Of a DNA stretch of 64,000 nt, positions 11,071-23,100 are shown one piece after another. The stretch is from Podarcis raffonei (taxonomy: Eukaryota > Chordata > Lepidosauria > Squamata > Lacertidae). Position 1 is the stretch's first letter; each line of letters starts with the position of its first letter. The stretch is taken from positions 6,312,501 to 6,376,500 of the forward strand of contig NC_070603.1 in NCBI RefSeq assembly GCF_027172205.1, in the 5' to 3' direction. Under the pieces are notes generated by a model. That model saw only the letters and a list, made by a program, of their open reading frames with translations, was not told the origin of the DNA and did no database searches. The position numbers and the translations under genes are program-made.

Positions 11071-11290
11071 GGCTGAAACCAGCAGGCAATAAGCTTGCAA
11101 GAGTGGGGCACACAGGGACCTAGCAAGCCTTGGAGAAACAAATCCCAACCCCTGCTCCACCATGAAGCTCGCTGCTCTATTTATCCTCCCTCGCAGTGTT
11201 ATTGAGGGCATCAGAGGTAGAAGCAGAGAAGAAATCTGAAATCTGAAACTGGTACATGCCCCCAGCCAATGGGAAAAGGCCTCCAACACT
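11071..11290 (-). promoter_or_regulatory. Compact putative promoter and leader of the minus-strand exon
   Basis: A TATA-like 'gataaatag' lies at 11177-11185, about 107 bp before the ATG. A CCAAT box in NF-Y-like context ('agccaatgg', 11264-11272) lies about 80 bp further upstream. The leader 'aaggcttgctaggtccctg' is conserved in all copies. This is the compact form: CCAAT and TATA modules are adjacent, as in 34301-34401. Confidence 0.5.
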
Positions 11291-11570
11291 TCCGGACTGA
11301 AGGTTTAAAAGTCCAAGCATTGGTTGTGTAACATAAAGGACATCCAAGTTCAGGAACAACACCCCATCAACTGCCAGCAGTTGAAAGTTCTACAGAGGGG
11401 GTAAGAAACTCATAAAAATAATTGTTCAGTCTTTGATTTTCCATTGCTATGTTTAAAGGCATCTTCTGACATCTGTGCAAGGACCAAGGTTTGTGCTTGT
11501 CCTCCAGCACACTCTTTCAGGGCAGCGATGATGAACCTATGGCTCAATGGCTGTGTTGCTTAATCTTGTA
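11291..11570. other. Upstream flank, no gene seen
   Basis: No coding signal, repeat family or RNA gene recognised. It lies between the compact promoter and a second Tigger-like element. Confidence 0.5.
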
Positions 11571-12507
11571 CAGTCATACCTCGTGTGGAATGCGCTTCGT
11601 GTTGAGCACATTCGAGTTGCGCTCTGTGGCAACCCGGAATTAACGGAGCTCATTACATCCGTGTTTTGCCGCTTGCGCATGTGCAGAGGCTCAAAATGAC
11701 ATCATGCGCATGCGCAGAAGTGGTGAAAAACGGTGTGTGCGCAGACGTGCCATCACTAGTTATGTTTGATTCTAGATGCAAACGAGGTACTTTCTATCAC
11801 CTTTGGTGGACGTGCCCAAGGATTAAGGCCTTCTGGGAAATGATTTATAATGAAATTAAGAAGGTGCTTAAGTGTACCTTTCATAAGAAACCAGAGGCTT
11901 TTCTCCTGGGCATGGTAGGCCAATTGGTGTCAAAGAAAGATAGGACGTTTTTTATGTATGCTACAACAGCAGCAAGAGTCCTCTTAGCAAAGTATTGGAA
12001 GACACAAGAACTACCCACGCTGGAAGAGTGGCAGACGAAGGTGATTGACTATATGGGACTGGCAGAGATGACGGGCAGAATCCGTGACCAAGGGAAAGAG
12101 ACGGTGGAAGAAGATTGGAAGAAATTTAAATTTTATCTTAAAAATTGTTGTAAAATTAGTGAGTGTTAAAATGTCATGGGTAAAGCATAGCAGATTTGCA
12201 GAGATAAATGATTGGACAAGAGGAAAGAAAAGGGTTATAGAAAGGAATTTATAAGTAATTCAGATCAGGGGTTGCTGAAAAAGTTTAAAACAGGGATGCA
12301 GAAAATGGAGGCATGGGGAAGTCGTTGAAATTGGGCACATGAAAAAATTCAAGAAATTATACATGTTTATATGTTTGTTTGTTTGTGTTTGTTGTTTGTA
12401 ATGTCTTTTAATATATGTTGAAAAGCCAATAAAAATTAAAAAAAAAAAGATTCTAGATGCAAACGGGGCTCCAGAACGGATCCCGTTCGTATCCAGAGGT
12501 ACCACTG
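11571..12507. mobile_element. Tigger/pogo-like MITE 2, interrupted by L1
   Basis: Ends are 'cagtcatacctcgtg' at 11571 and '...gaggtaccactg' at 12507, flanked by TA. Its interior is unlike MITE 1 and richer in CpG ('tgcgcatgcgcag'). The element is split by an L1 fragment at 11785-12448. Confidence 0.75.
11785..12448 (+). mobile_element. Short 5'-truncated young L1
   Basis: The last 126 or so codons of L1 ORF2 (from GTFYHLWWTC to KISEC, stop about 12167-12169), the 3' UTR and an A-tail. It is flanked by a perfect 17-bp target-site duplication, 'gattctagatgcaaacg', at 11768-11784 and 12449-12465. Its sequence is nearly identical to the 3' end of the full-length L1 at 18182-24150, so it belongs to the same young subfamily. 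Confidence 0.92.
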
Positions 12508-13205
12508 TATTGGCTTAATTTAATGTGTGCGCGTGTGCAGACACAAGTTAATGCGCAAAGCCTGAGGGAGAGGAAAGCAGACAGGGGAAATCCGGGGGGG
12601 GGGGGGGGCTGAAGTGAACAGAGAGTGAAGAGTGGAGAGAAAAGGGTGGCCAGCCCTCAGCCAGAGGGTTATGCTTTCCCTGGCAGTAATCTGGACCTAC
12701 AAACCTACAGAGTCTCTCCTGTGTCAATCAGAGTTGCTTGATCCATGATCCAGGGAAGAACGAAGATGCTTCTTGAGAGCTTAGAGTGAAGAGGGGGTCC
12801 CATTGGTGTTTGTGAGCTACCCAACATTAAAAAATGTGTGGGTTAAGTATTCTGCTCCAATGTTAACCTGCAGAGAAGGGAAGGTTCTTTTTGAATGAGT
12901 GAGTTTCATAGCACTTTTATGAAACATTTATTTAAGTGACATTAAGCACTTTCCTACCATACTTGTGCATTTTTATTATGGATACTCCACAATAGAGACC
13001 TTGATTGAAAGCAACACAGGCCTGTGGATCCTGATGCTACTTCTAAATAAAAAAGGTATTGGGAGATCTAATTGGGGATTCCTCACATATGTGTCCTTGA
13101 CTATAACATTCTGCATGCTTCATATTCTCCATGGAGATTTTAGCTGCCCTGCTGTTGATGCACAGGAGTGCCTTTGGCCCTTATACTCTGTCTTTTCCCA
13201 CAGGA
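12508..13205. other. Non-coding interval with a poly-G run
   Basis: No gene recognised. It contains a G run near 12594-12608. The right edge is the point where the broken exon copy at 13206 stops matching its paralogues. Confidence 0.5.
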
Positions 13206-13404
13206 CTGCCCCCTTCTGGGTGGTACAGGTTGCCAACACCCGCAGACCCCGGGCATCAAGATGCCTGGCAAGGTGGTTCCCAAGACCAGCGGAACAGCCG
13301 GTGATGAAGACATATTTCTCCGTCAGGTTCTCCACTGTCTGTCTCTCCTGGTACCATCGGTGAAGGAAGTAAAGCCCCAGCAGGGCAGCCAGGTGGAGCC
13401 ACAT
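13206..13404 (-). pseudogene. RDH16-like first exon, 3'-truncated minus copy
   Basis: Begins MWLHLAALLGLYFLHRWYQE, keeps the anchor and a TGCSAGLG version of the cofactor motif, and runs to TTQKGA (about residue 66). It then loses homology, so the last third of the exon and the donor are gone. The motif differs from the other copies (SAGLG instead of SSGFG). Its type (LATCTTQKG) matches the plus copies at 27460 and 34511. Non-functional as an exon. Confidence 0.8.
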
Positions 13405-13511
13405 GGCTGAAACCTGCAGGGAAGAAGCTTGCAAGAGTGAGGGCACACAGGCACCTAGCAAGCCTTGGAGAAACCAAATCCCAACCCCTGCTCCACATGA
13501 AGCTCGCTGCT

Positions 13512-13519
13512 CTATTTAG
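13512..13519 (-). promoter_or_regulatory. TATA-like box of the broken minus exon
   Basis: 'ctaaatag' on the minus strand, about 108 bp before the ATG at 13404, at the same relative position as in the other units. Confidence 0.4.
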
Positions 13520-13978
13520 CCTCCCTCGCAGTGTTATTGAGGGGAAGGAGAAATTTTGCATGAAGCAATGAGCTGCTTGGAGCAGAGGCAAGCTAAAACA
13601 AGTATAAATAGCTCTAGCTAGCTGCTTATTAACTGAACAACCAAATGAAGAGGAACAGTGTGATCTTATTATATCTATAGACATAAACGACACTGAGCTC
13701 AAATATTGTGCAAGCTCAGCATCAGCATCCAACAGGTCATTTGCCTTATTTTGCCATCACTGCACCACTTGCTGAAGGTCCGATACCCAATTTGTTTTGT
13801 TTGTTAATTTTATTTTTCGAGTTTTCAGCTTAACAAAAGATATGAAATGTAGTGCATCTTCAGAAATAAAAACATAATTTGACTTCCCTCTTCCCCTTCT
13901 ATTTCACCTTCTGGTTTCACTTTTATCACTGCATTTCCCCTATAGTTCCTTATAATTGTTACTGTCTGGTTTCCAAAT

Positions 13979-14122
13979 TGGTTGGACAGTGTTCTCGAAG
14001 CTACAAACATGAGTCTGACCAAACTGCGGGAGGCCGTGGAAGACAGGAGTGCCTGGCGAGCTCTGGTCCATGGGGTCATGAAGAGTCGGACACAACTAAA
14101 TGACTAAACAACAACAACAACA
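13979..14122 (+). mobile_element. BovB (RTE) LINE 3' tail
   Basis: Encodes the BovB ORF C-terminus (SLTKLREAVEDRSAWRALVH, then GVMKSRTQLND) and ends in 'aacaacaacaac'. The target-site duplication is 'gtttccaaat' (13969-13978) against 'gttaccaaat' (14123-14132). The plus-strand paralogues near 33820 and 49630 lack it, so it is younger than the duplication. It could also be the 3' part of a SINE mobilised by BovB. Confidence 0.85.
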
Positions 14123-14502
14123 GTTACCAAATAAGTTATTATTTAACTTCTTGTGTTGTTTTCTTCCTGCTAATGTAGTTAAATGTTTGCAAATATTTTT
14201 TAAATAATCCATGTATTTCTCCCATTCTTTAGTGATTCTTTATTGACCTGATTTTTAAACACATATGACATATTTTGTCATGTGATGAACTGGAGAATAC
14301 AATGAGAGGTACAAGATCAAGAGTTGTTTTTCCTATTTAAGCAAATCAATTGTGCGCATCAGGAAATATAGCTCCACTTTTTGCTTTCTTTCTTGCCCCC
14401 CCCTTTCTCCATTTATAAGAAGCCCATAAAAATGTCTTTTTATATTCAGAACATAAGAAAAACGTTTGTGTGTTTGTGTGTAGATGTGTGTACACACCAC
14501 AC

Positions 14503-14533
<31 letters not shown>

Positions 14534-14534
14534 A
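14503..14534. repeat. CA microsatellite
   Basis: A run of CA dinucleotides. Shorter versions of it occur in the homologous plus-strand blocks near 33480 and 49270. Confidence 0.85.
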
Positions 14535-14694
14535 GAAGGGCAAACGTACTTGTATTTTTCCTCTTTTTTTCTGAATTTAATGAGCAAATATTCCATGCCC
14601 AGCCTAACTGGAAGGATCTACTCTACAAATGGTATTTGTTGTGTTTAAAGGATCACTCAGGTTCTGATAACATGGTGTGGTTGGTACAATATGA

Positions 14695-15235
14695 TCCCAT
14701 ATAATCCTGAAATATTCTCTATTCTCCAAATGTTTTCTAGTTCATTACTCCTCTAACTCTTTCCATCAGTTTTGCTAGTTGTAAATATTCTAACATGAGT
14801 ATCTGCCAATCTGTGATTGTCGGTATTGTTTCATTTTTCCACTTCCTCGCCACAAGAATTCTTGCTGTTGTGGTGGCATACATGAACAGTGGTCTTATGT
14901 CTTTCTTAATTTCTAATGGTAAAATGCCTAAAAGAAAGATCTCTGTTGTTGTTTTTTAAAGTGTGTCTGAATAATTTCTGGAATTCATTATAGATATTAT
15001 CCCAGAATCCCCTAATGATTGCACAAGTTCACCACATGTGGTAGTATGACCCCACATCTATTTTACATCTCCAGCAACTCGGTGACCTTCCTTTATACAT
15101 TTCTGCTAGTTTCAAGGGGGTATGATGCCATCTATATAACACCTTCATGATGTTCTCCCTAAGGTTACAGCATGCTGTGAATTTAATATCTACCTTCCAC
15201 AATCTCTCCAACCCCAAACTTGGATCTTGGCATCC
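14695..15235 (-). mobile_element. Old L1 3' fragment
   Basis: The minus strand encodes a diverged L1 ORF2 C-terminus: FTACCNLRENIMKVLYRW and a Cys/His motif CWRCKIDVGSYYHMW near 15030-15080. Several frame breaks and clear divergence from the young L1s mark an older subfamily. Confidence 0.75.
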
Positions 15236-15239
15236 AGGG

Positions 15240-15240
<1 letters not shown>

Positions 15241-15272
<32 letters not shown>
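15241..15272. repeat. CA microsatellite
   Basis: Uninterrupted CA run at the edge of the old L1 fragment. Confidence 0.9.
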
Positions 15273-15273
<1 letters not shown>

Positions 15274-15611
15274 TACACCAATGTGATATTCTCATTGTTG
15301 CTTGCATTGCAATCTTCTTCCCCACAAGGGAGTTTTGGCAAAACCTTTGACTGTTCCATAATTTTTTATAAAAAGAGGGCCTAGAGCCCAAGAAAACCTG
15401 TATGGTCCTGTTCCTTCCCTACAAATGGCCTGTCTCGTCCCTCTTAACAAGCAGAATGCACAGAGGCAACAGAGGATGCAGGAAGGAGGGTAAGAGGCAT
15501 TCCTGCCAGGCAAGGCTCCCTCCTCTCTGTAGCAAAGGCTTTTCACCCACCTGAAGAAATAAATTCTGTTCATCATTTCTTATTAATCAATACTCTTCTA
15601 TGTTTTCTGGC
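15273..15611. other. Unassigned interval
   Basis: No gene or repeat family recognised between two old L1 fragments. Confidence 0.4.
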
Positions 15612-16800
15612 CACGTATGTACAATTTATTACTAAAATGGGAATTGAAGGATAAGGAAGTAAAGGAGGTCATGATTAGGTGGGGCCAGGATTTCGGTTAT
15701 GCAATCGGGATGGAACAGTGGGAAAGGTTGTGGAAACAAGACATCAAATTGACTGCCTGTTATATACAGAGCCATCTTTTCCATAGGGTTTTGTGGTGCG
15801 TCGCGCCAGGGCGGTGGCCTCTCAGGGGTGCCCCAGCGAGTGGGGGAGCTGCGCGGCTTGGCCGCCGGCCTCCCCTTTCCCTGCACGCCCGCCAGCTGCG
15901 CCCCACTAACCATATGGCTGGCGGGCGTGCAGCTTCCCTCCCAAGCCTCTGCAGGGATCGCTCTCCCGCAGCAGCATGGGGGAGAGTTGTGCCTCCCCCC
16001 ATGGCTGGCAGTGTGCAGCTTCACTCCCCCACTATCCGTGGTAATTTGGGGGCGCTGGGAGGATATCTGCACCCCAGCGCCACATCTGCTAAAGACGGCC
16101 CTGGTTACACAATAAAGGAAAATCGGATGAAAATGATGTACAGGTGGTATATGACCCCTGCCAGATTAGGTAAAATAAATAAATTAAAATCAAATGTATG
16201 TTGGAGATGTAAGAAGGCAGAAGGAACAATGTATCATGTATGGTGGGGATGTGAGAAAATAAAAAAGTTCTAGTGTAGTATCCATGAAGAACCAAAAAAG
16301 ATGTTTAAAACAACATTCGAGAAAAGGCAAGAAGTGTAGTGACAAAAGACATCCCCAATGACAAGAAAAAAATATTCTTATACACAACAGCTGCTGCTAG
16401 AATTCCAGTTGCGAAAAATTGGAAAGCAGACTTTGTTCATTCAGTAGCGGAATGGCAAAATAAATTTTGTGAGTTTGTCAATCTGGCCAAAATGACGGCA
16501 GCGATCAGATTACAACCAAATCAGAAATTAAGGAAGGAATGGGAGTATGTAGACGAATACATGACAAAACATTGTTCCAAAATAAATTTATTGATATGCA
16601 TAGACTGAAATTCGCAAAGTTAAGGTTAAAAAATAAAACAAAGATTTTATGGGTTAATATGTATAATGTATCTCTTTAACACAATATTAAATGATATAAA
16701 AATAATTAAATGATGCTAAGCACAGGTGGAGGGAAGTCACAGAGATACAAAGAAAGAAAATGTATAATTGCATACACATAAAAAAAATAATTTGGTGTTA
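15612..16800 (+). mobile_element. Old L1 3' fragment interrupted by a hAT-like MITE
   Basis: L1 ORF2 C-terminus (MYNLLLKWELKDKEVKEVMI, then after the MITE MMYRWYMTPARLGKINKL and CWRCKKAEGTMYHVWWGC), followed by a 3' UTR and A-rich tail near 16780-16800. Stops in frame show it is dead. Confidence 0.8.
15767..16103. mobile_element. hAT-like MITE
   Basis: GC-rich insert with imperfect terminal inverted repeats ('cagagccatctttt' against 'cagggccgtcttta' on the reverse strand). Its 8-bp flanks are 'gttatata' (15759-15766) and 'gttacaca' (16104-16111), six of eight identical, as expected for an old hAT target duplication. It interrupts L1 ORF2 and encodes no transposase. Confidence 0.65.
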
Positions 16801-19118
16801 TAATAATTCAGAAGACAGTGGGGTGCAAAAAAATGAGGTCAGCTCTGTTTGTGATCTGAAGGTGGTTGCATGAATTTCCTAGAGAACTTGACTCTATTTA
16901 ACTTTCCTACAGCGGAGATATAAGATTCACAATTACAGTTGTTCTTTATTTGAAAAAACTGAACATTTACTGAGAAAGGCGTGAAAAAACCTCTTAATGT
17001 GGATATATTATACATTCTTTTGAGACTTTTTGGATACCATGGGGCAGGGAGGGGGGAGAGCTTCCTGGGAACTTTTACTTTCAGTTTTGTGGAACTGCGT
17101 AGATTGAAATTAAAAACTGTTAAGGGGAAAAGAAGCCAAATAGCAGCTTTCTTTTAGCAGGACCTGCAAATGTCCAGCATAGATAGACCTATTTAAAACT
17201 TTATAAAATAGCCGTACCTCCGAACACCTTGGGGAGAAGCTGTGCGGAGAGGAGAGTGTTAGAACTCCCCCCCCGTTCCCTTGTCTTTAAGTTTTTTTTG
17301 GACTCCTGGGATTCTTCTTCTATAGTGAATAGCGACTGCGTGGAACTGTGTGGAATTAAGCCAGCAAGTGGCTCAAGATATTGTATTTTATTTTTTCTTA
17401 TTAGTTTTTATTGTGAGGTTTTTTTCGGGAAAGCTTCAAAATCTGTGGATTAGCCAAACAAGTGGCGGAAGATGCCCAGCTCATTTATACTTCTTCTTAA
17501 CAACGAAGTCTGGAACATATTGTTGTAAACTATTCCCTAAACCTTCCTTAGATTTAACAGATGAAGGAGATAAGTAAAAGGGTGCAAAGCTTGGAAGAAG
17601 GAATGAAACAGGCACAGCGAGAAATGAGAGAGTTGAAAAAGGAGGAAGAAAAGACCATAGGAGATGTGTCCGAAATAAGTAAGACGCAGGAAGACTTATG
17701 GGATGCTATTGCTTTAAATGAAATGAAGCAGAGATAAATGAATTTGAGATTTAGAATGGTTCCATAAACACCAGGGGGAAATATCATGAGAAAATTGATC
17801 ATTGAGATTGCACAATGGTTAAGTATGGAAGCAGAGGAGGTAGCAAATACAATTCAAAGTGCATTCGGGATCAAAACAAAAGCTACTAAAGCTTAAAATT
17901 TCCCAGGTGATTGCCTGATCATATTTAAAGATAGAGAGATGAGGAATCTGATCCTGAAGAAAAACAGAGAACAAAGACTCTGTATTGATGGAACATTTAT
18001 AATCATATTTAAGGACATCCCACTTTGTCTCCTGAAGAAATGCCAGCCTTACAAGACTGACACAAATACAGAGAAAAAACTATATTGAATTCAAATAGGA
18101 ATTCCCAGAAGGGGTCTCATTCTATTACAAAGAAAAGTGGTTTCAACTTAAAAATGTGGATGAGACAAAGAAATTTATGAGAAGGAGACTTCCGGTCGGC
18201 GCCAGCGTTTAATGGCGGTCTCCCGCTGAGCTCTGCTCAGGGAGACTACTTCACGAGTTCGGGTCTGACCGCTACGGCGAAGCGGGGACCCCTAAAATCA
18301 CAAGCGCGGAAGCCTGTGAGCAAGGAGACTCAGTGGGCACCTTAAACGCCCCCCTTTACTGCGAAGGAGCCTTTTTAAAGGCTCCGGAGCGGCATCGGGT
18401 GAGAGCGCGGTGCTGAGAGTCGCTACCCAGCCCGTGGAGTGAAGCTGCGTCGCCATAAACGGAGAGCGTCGATTCCTTCCTGGCATTGGATTTACAAAAT
18501 ACCTGTGAGTAGGACTGGAAAGTTTTGGGGACTTAAAGCAAAAATTTTAAAAATTTGGCCAAAAACGGGAAAGGGCAAAAATAAGGAAGTCTGCCTTTCC
18601 CGGACTGCATGACAGCTAAAGCAACGAAATACAAAGCTGCAATTTGACAGAGGATAATTTTAAAACTTATTTAACCCAGGCATTGAACTTGAGCCTCCCC
18701 CCTTAGCAGCAGGAGCGGGGGGGAAGAATTTGAACTTGGATTACCTGCTTGAATGAGGCTAAAAGAAAAGGAACTTTCTGCTGCCTTGAACCCTTGGGAA
18801 GGACTGCCCAAAAGAGAATAAGTCACCGGGACTAGAACTGTCATTTGAAACTAGCTACAAAGTTGGTGTCTTGCTTGCTTGATACAAAGTTGGGACTTTG
18901 TTTGCTATTGTTAAGAATCCTGTTGAAGATACAAACTGACAGCCTTTTTAGTGGAAATTTACTGGAATTGCCTTTTTTTTTTTGCTTCTTTGTACTTTCT
19001 ACTGTGTGCTACTCCCTCTAGAGGGTTCTGGGGAAATAGCCATAAAGACAAGTCTGTAAAAAACAAGTCAGTGGAGTTTTCCATCTGGAAATAATTCCTG
19101 TGGGAACGACCTTGGGAC

Positions 19119-20123
19119 ATGAGTGGCCAAGAAGATGAGATAAAAACAAGAGCTAAAACTAAAATTGCACAAAAGAAAAGGGGTTCTATATCAGGCTCAG
19201 TCCCTGCAGGTGCAGATGGGCAGGAAAAAGTGATGGATCCAGTGACACAAGCACTAATAAAGATAAATGAGGCCTTAGAAGCTTTGACTAAGCAAGGTAC
19301 AGAAAATTCTAAACAGTTGACAGAGTTATCAACGAAGTTAGATTTAAATACCAAAAGTGTTACATCCAATACAGAGACTATAAATAAATTAATTGAAGAA
19401 AATGTTACAATTCGTAAGACTGCTGATGAGGCAAAAACCATTGCGGAATCTACACAAGTAAAGCTAGTACCAGTTTGTAAAAAACTGGAGGAACATGAGG
19501 CGGCCCTGTCTTTACTGGAACTTCAGAGAAAGGAGAGGAATCTGAGATTGAGATTAGTCCCAGAAAGCGAACAGGACAATTTGGCAGATTTTCTTACAAA
19601 AGAATTTTCGGAATTTTGGCAAGTAAATTTGAAAGAGGAGGAATTCAAGATAGTCACTGCTTTTAGACTGGGCAGAAGACAAAATAGAAAGAATCCAAGG
19701 GACTGCCTGATAACTTTGAGATCTAAGGAGGAGAGAGATAAAATACTAAATTTACAATTTCAAAGATCTCTTGAGATTGAAAATTCTTTTGTGCAGATCT
19801 ATAAGGACATTCCTAAATACATCTTGGAAGTGAGAACTTATTACAAGGACCTGACCACTTTGCTGAAGAAGAACAACATAATATATAGATGGGAGTTCCC
19901 ACAAGGCTTGTCTTTTAATTACAAAGGGAAAAAATTTAAAATAAAAACAGTGCAAGACAAAGAACAATTTCTGGAAAGAAATGAAGAGGACCTCATGAAG
20001 GAAGTGGTGGACCTGACTACTGAGGTAAAGGATGCAACAGACATTTTGAACTTGACATTTGGACTTAAAACTCCGACAAAGGAAGAACAATTGCTTGGGG
20101 CAGTTGGAGGAGTAACTAAGTAA
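19119..20123 (+). CDS. L1 ORF1 protein (RNA-binding chaperone)
   Basis: 334 codons. Residues about 40-150 form a long coiled coil (heptad repeats from QALIKINEALEALTKQ to EHEAALSLLELQ). An RRM-like middle begins RNLRLRLVPESE (about 148). The C-terminal domain includes YKDIPKYILEVRTYYKDL (about 228-245). L1 ORF1p forms trimers, coats L1 RNA and is needed for retrotransposition. The start is the first ATG after the UTR and the stop lies 8 bases before ORF2. No internal stop. Against the copy at 54945-55949 it differs at a modest number of residues. Confidence 0.9.
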   Translation: MSGQEDEIKTRAKTKIAQKKRGSISGSVPAGADGQEKVMDPVTQALIKINEALEALTKQGTENSKQLTELSTKLDLNTKSVTSNTETINKLIEENVTIRKTADEAKTIAESTQVKLVPVCKKLEEHEAALSLLELQRKERNLRLRLVPESEQDNLADFLTKEFSEFWQVNLKEEEFKIVTAFRLGRRQNRKNPRDCLITLRSKEERDKILNLQFQRSLEIENSFVQIYKDIPKYILEVRTYYKDLTTLLKKNNIIYRWEFPQGLSFNYKGKKFKIKTVQDKEQFLERNEEDLMKEVVDLTTEVKDATDILNLTFGLKTPTKEEQLLGAVGGVTK

Positions 20124-20131
20124 ACAACAAG

Positions 20132-23100
20132 ATGGCTTTACAATTTTTAAGTTGGAATTGTAATGGATTGAACCTTCCCAGAAAAAGACGTGAGGTTTTC
20201 CATATTTTAAAAAAGGAACAATTGGACTTGATTTGTTTACAAGAAACCCACGTGACCAGAATACATAGAAAATTACTTGTTAATAAAAGGCTGGGACAGG
20301 AATTTATCTCATCAGACAAAGTGAAAAAAAGAGGAGTGGTGATTTATGCTAAGGAAAAATTGGCCCCCAAATTGATGTTTAAAAATGAACAAGGAAGATA
20401 TTTGGTAATTGAAATACAAGTCCAAGGAGAAAAATTATTGATAATTGGGATTTATGCTCCGAATGAAGGGAAGTCAGAGTTTTTTAAGAAATTGCATGGG
20501 ATATTAATGGATTACTTGGATTACAATGTAATTATGATGGGAGATATGAATGGAGTGGTCTCTACAAATATGGACAAAGCACTAAGACAGGTGGTTTCCA
20601 AGGATGGGAGACTACCTAAGACTTTCTTTGAAATGACAGATAATATGGACTTGATTGACATTTGGAGAACAAGAAACCCTCTGGAGAGAGAGGGAACTTT
20701 CTTTTCAGAAGCAAAAATGACCTGGACTAGAATCAACCAAATTTGGGTAACTAGTGGGATGGCACCTAAGATAAAAAAAGTGGAAATCTGCCCAAAGACT
20801 TGCTCCGACCATAATGCTGTAAAGATGGAAATGAACATAACAACAGCTGGTTCTTTCAGATGGAGGATGAATGACTCCCTATTTAGAGATGAAGAGGTGT
20901 ACAGAAAGGCCCAGAAAACTATCAAGGACTATTTTGAGATAAATCTGAAAACAGAGGTGGAGAAAAGAACAATTTGGGACGCAAGTAAAGCCGTTATGCG
21001 AGGATTCTTGATACAGCAGAATACTTTAAAAAAGAAGAGACAGAACGAAAAGAAAGATAAGATTTTGGAAAGAATAAAAGAAGGTGAAAAAAAATTGAGA
21101 TCAAAGCCAAAGTCTCATGAAATTTTAAGAGAAATAAAGCTCTACCAGAGACAGTATATGGAATTGATGAACCAGGAGATAGAATGGAAAATAAAGCAAA
21201 TGAGACAAAAGACATTTGAATCGGCAGATAAATGTGGGAAACTTCTGGCATGGCAATTGAAGAAAAGACAAAAGCTGAATATGGTCACAAGCTTAGAGGT
21301 TGAAGGAAAGAACATTTTTAGGCCAAATGAGATTAGAAACTGTTTTCAGAGTTATTTCAGAAAACTTTATGCACAAGGGCCGGTGGATGAAAAAGAGATA
21401 GAAGAATTTCTTGAAAAATATGGATTACAAAAAATATCTGAACAAAGTAAAGTGATTTTAAACCAGAAAATAACTGAGCAAGAAATAGAGGGAGCCATTC
21501 AAAACATGAAATTGGGAAAATCTCCAGGACCAGATGGCCTGACTTCCAGATACTACAAAGCTTTGAAAGATTGGTTGATTCAACCGTTTAAGGAAGTCTG
21601 CAATGAAATTTTAGAGGGGAAGAAGGCACCTGAATCGTGGAAAGAAGCATATATTACACTTATACCAAAATCTGAGACTGAAAAGAACCAGATTAAGAAC
21701 TACCGCCCTATATCATTGCTTAATGTGGATTACAAAATTTTTGCAGACATTTTGGCAAAAAGACTGAAGAGGGTTTTGGTGGGTGAGATTCATAAAGACC
21801 AGGCTGGCTTTCTCCCAGGAAGACATTTATCTGACAATGTGAGAAATATAATAGACATTATGGAGTTGCTCGAAAACAATATGAATACTAAGGCAGTATT
21901 AATATTTGTGGACGCTGAGAAAGCCTTTGACAATATCTCTTGGAGTTTTATGAAAAAGAATCTCAAAGGAATGGGGGTAGGCCAAGGTTTTGAGAATGGT
22001 ATAGGTGCAATCTATTCTGAACAAAAAGCAAAACTAATTGTAAATAACGTGGTTACTGAAGAAATTTCTATTGAAAAAGGGACACGACAGGGGTGCCCAA
22101 TATCCCCATTACTTTTCATATCTGTTCTGGAGGTGTTATTAAATATGATTAGAGGGGACCAGCTGGTTAAAGGGATTCAGGTCGGAGCTAAACAATATAA
22201 GTTGAGAGCGTTTGCAGATGATTTAGTACTAACTTTGCAAGAGCCAGACACTAGTACCAAAAGAGCCTTGGAGATAATACAAGTTTTTGGTCGAGTAGCA
22301 GGTTTTAAGCTAAACAAACAAAAAACAAAGGTATTGGGAAAAAATCTAACAGTGGTGGAAAGAGAGAAGTTTCAGAGTGAAACTGGATTAATGGTAGCAA
22401 ACAAAGTGAAATATTTGGGGGTTAACTTAACACCTAAGAATGTGAACTTATTTAAAGATAATTATGAGAAATGTTGGACAGAAATTAAGAAAGATTTAGA
22501 AATATGGTGTAATTTGAGACTTTCCTTGTTAGGCAGAATTGCGGTTATTAAGATGAATGTTTTGCCAAGAATGCTGTTTTTGTTTCAAACATTGCAGATT
22601 GTGGGCAAGATGGACTGTTTCAAGAAGTGGCAGAAAGATATATCTAGATTTGTCTGGCAGGGCAAAAAGCCCAGAATAAAATTTAAGATATTAACTGATG
22701 CAAAAGAAAGAGGGGGGTTTGCCCTGCCGGACTTAAAATTGTACTATGAAGCAGCGGCTTTCTGCTGGCTGAAAGACTGGCTACTTCTTGAGAACACAGA
22801 CATTTTAGACTTGGAAGGGTTCAATAATAGGTTTGGCTGGCATGCATATATATGGTACAACAAGGTAAAAATTCACAAAGGTTTTAAAAACCATATTGTT
22901 AGGAAAGCACTATATAATGTTTGGATTCGGTATAAAGATCTGTTGGAAAATAAAACCCCTAGGTGGTTGTCACCAATGGAGGCTAAGGAAGTGAAAAAAC
23001 TTAATATGGAATCTAAATGGCCAAAATATTGGGAAATTATAGAACAAGAAGGTGGAAATGTGAAATTACAGAGTTATGAGAAATTGAAGTTTAAAGTAAG

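Larger units (their letters stand above)
13530..14622 (-). repeat. Expanded promoter-flank block, minus copy
   Basis: Reverse complement of 33380-34262. It holds a sequence like an old L1 3' end ('aactcgaaaaataaaatt') and a CA microsatellite at about 14503-14534. A BovB tail has inserted at 13979-14122. Similarity to the plus copies ends near 14622. No gene. Confidence 0.7.

Noticed and set aside
13879-14103. Plus-strand frame ending KHESDQTAGGRGRQ as a gene
   Set aside because: It is a shifted frame of the BovB tail; the real BovB frame reads SLTKLREAVEDRSAW.
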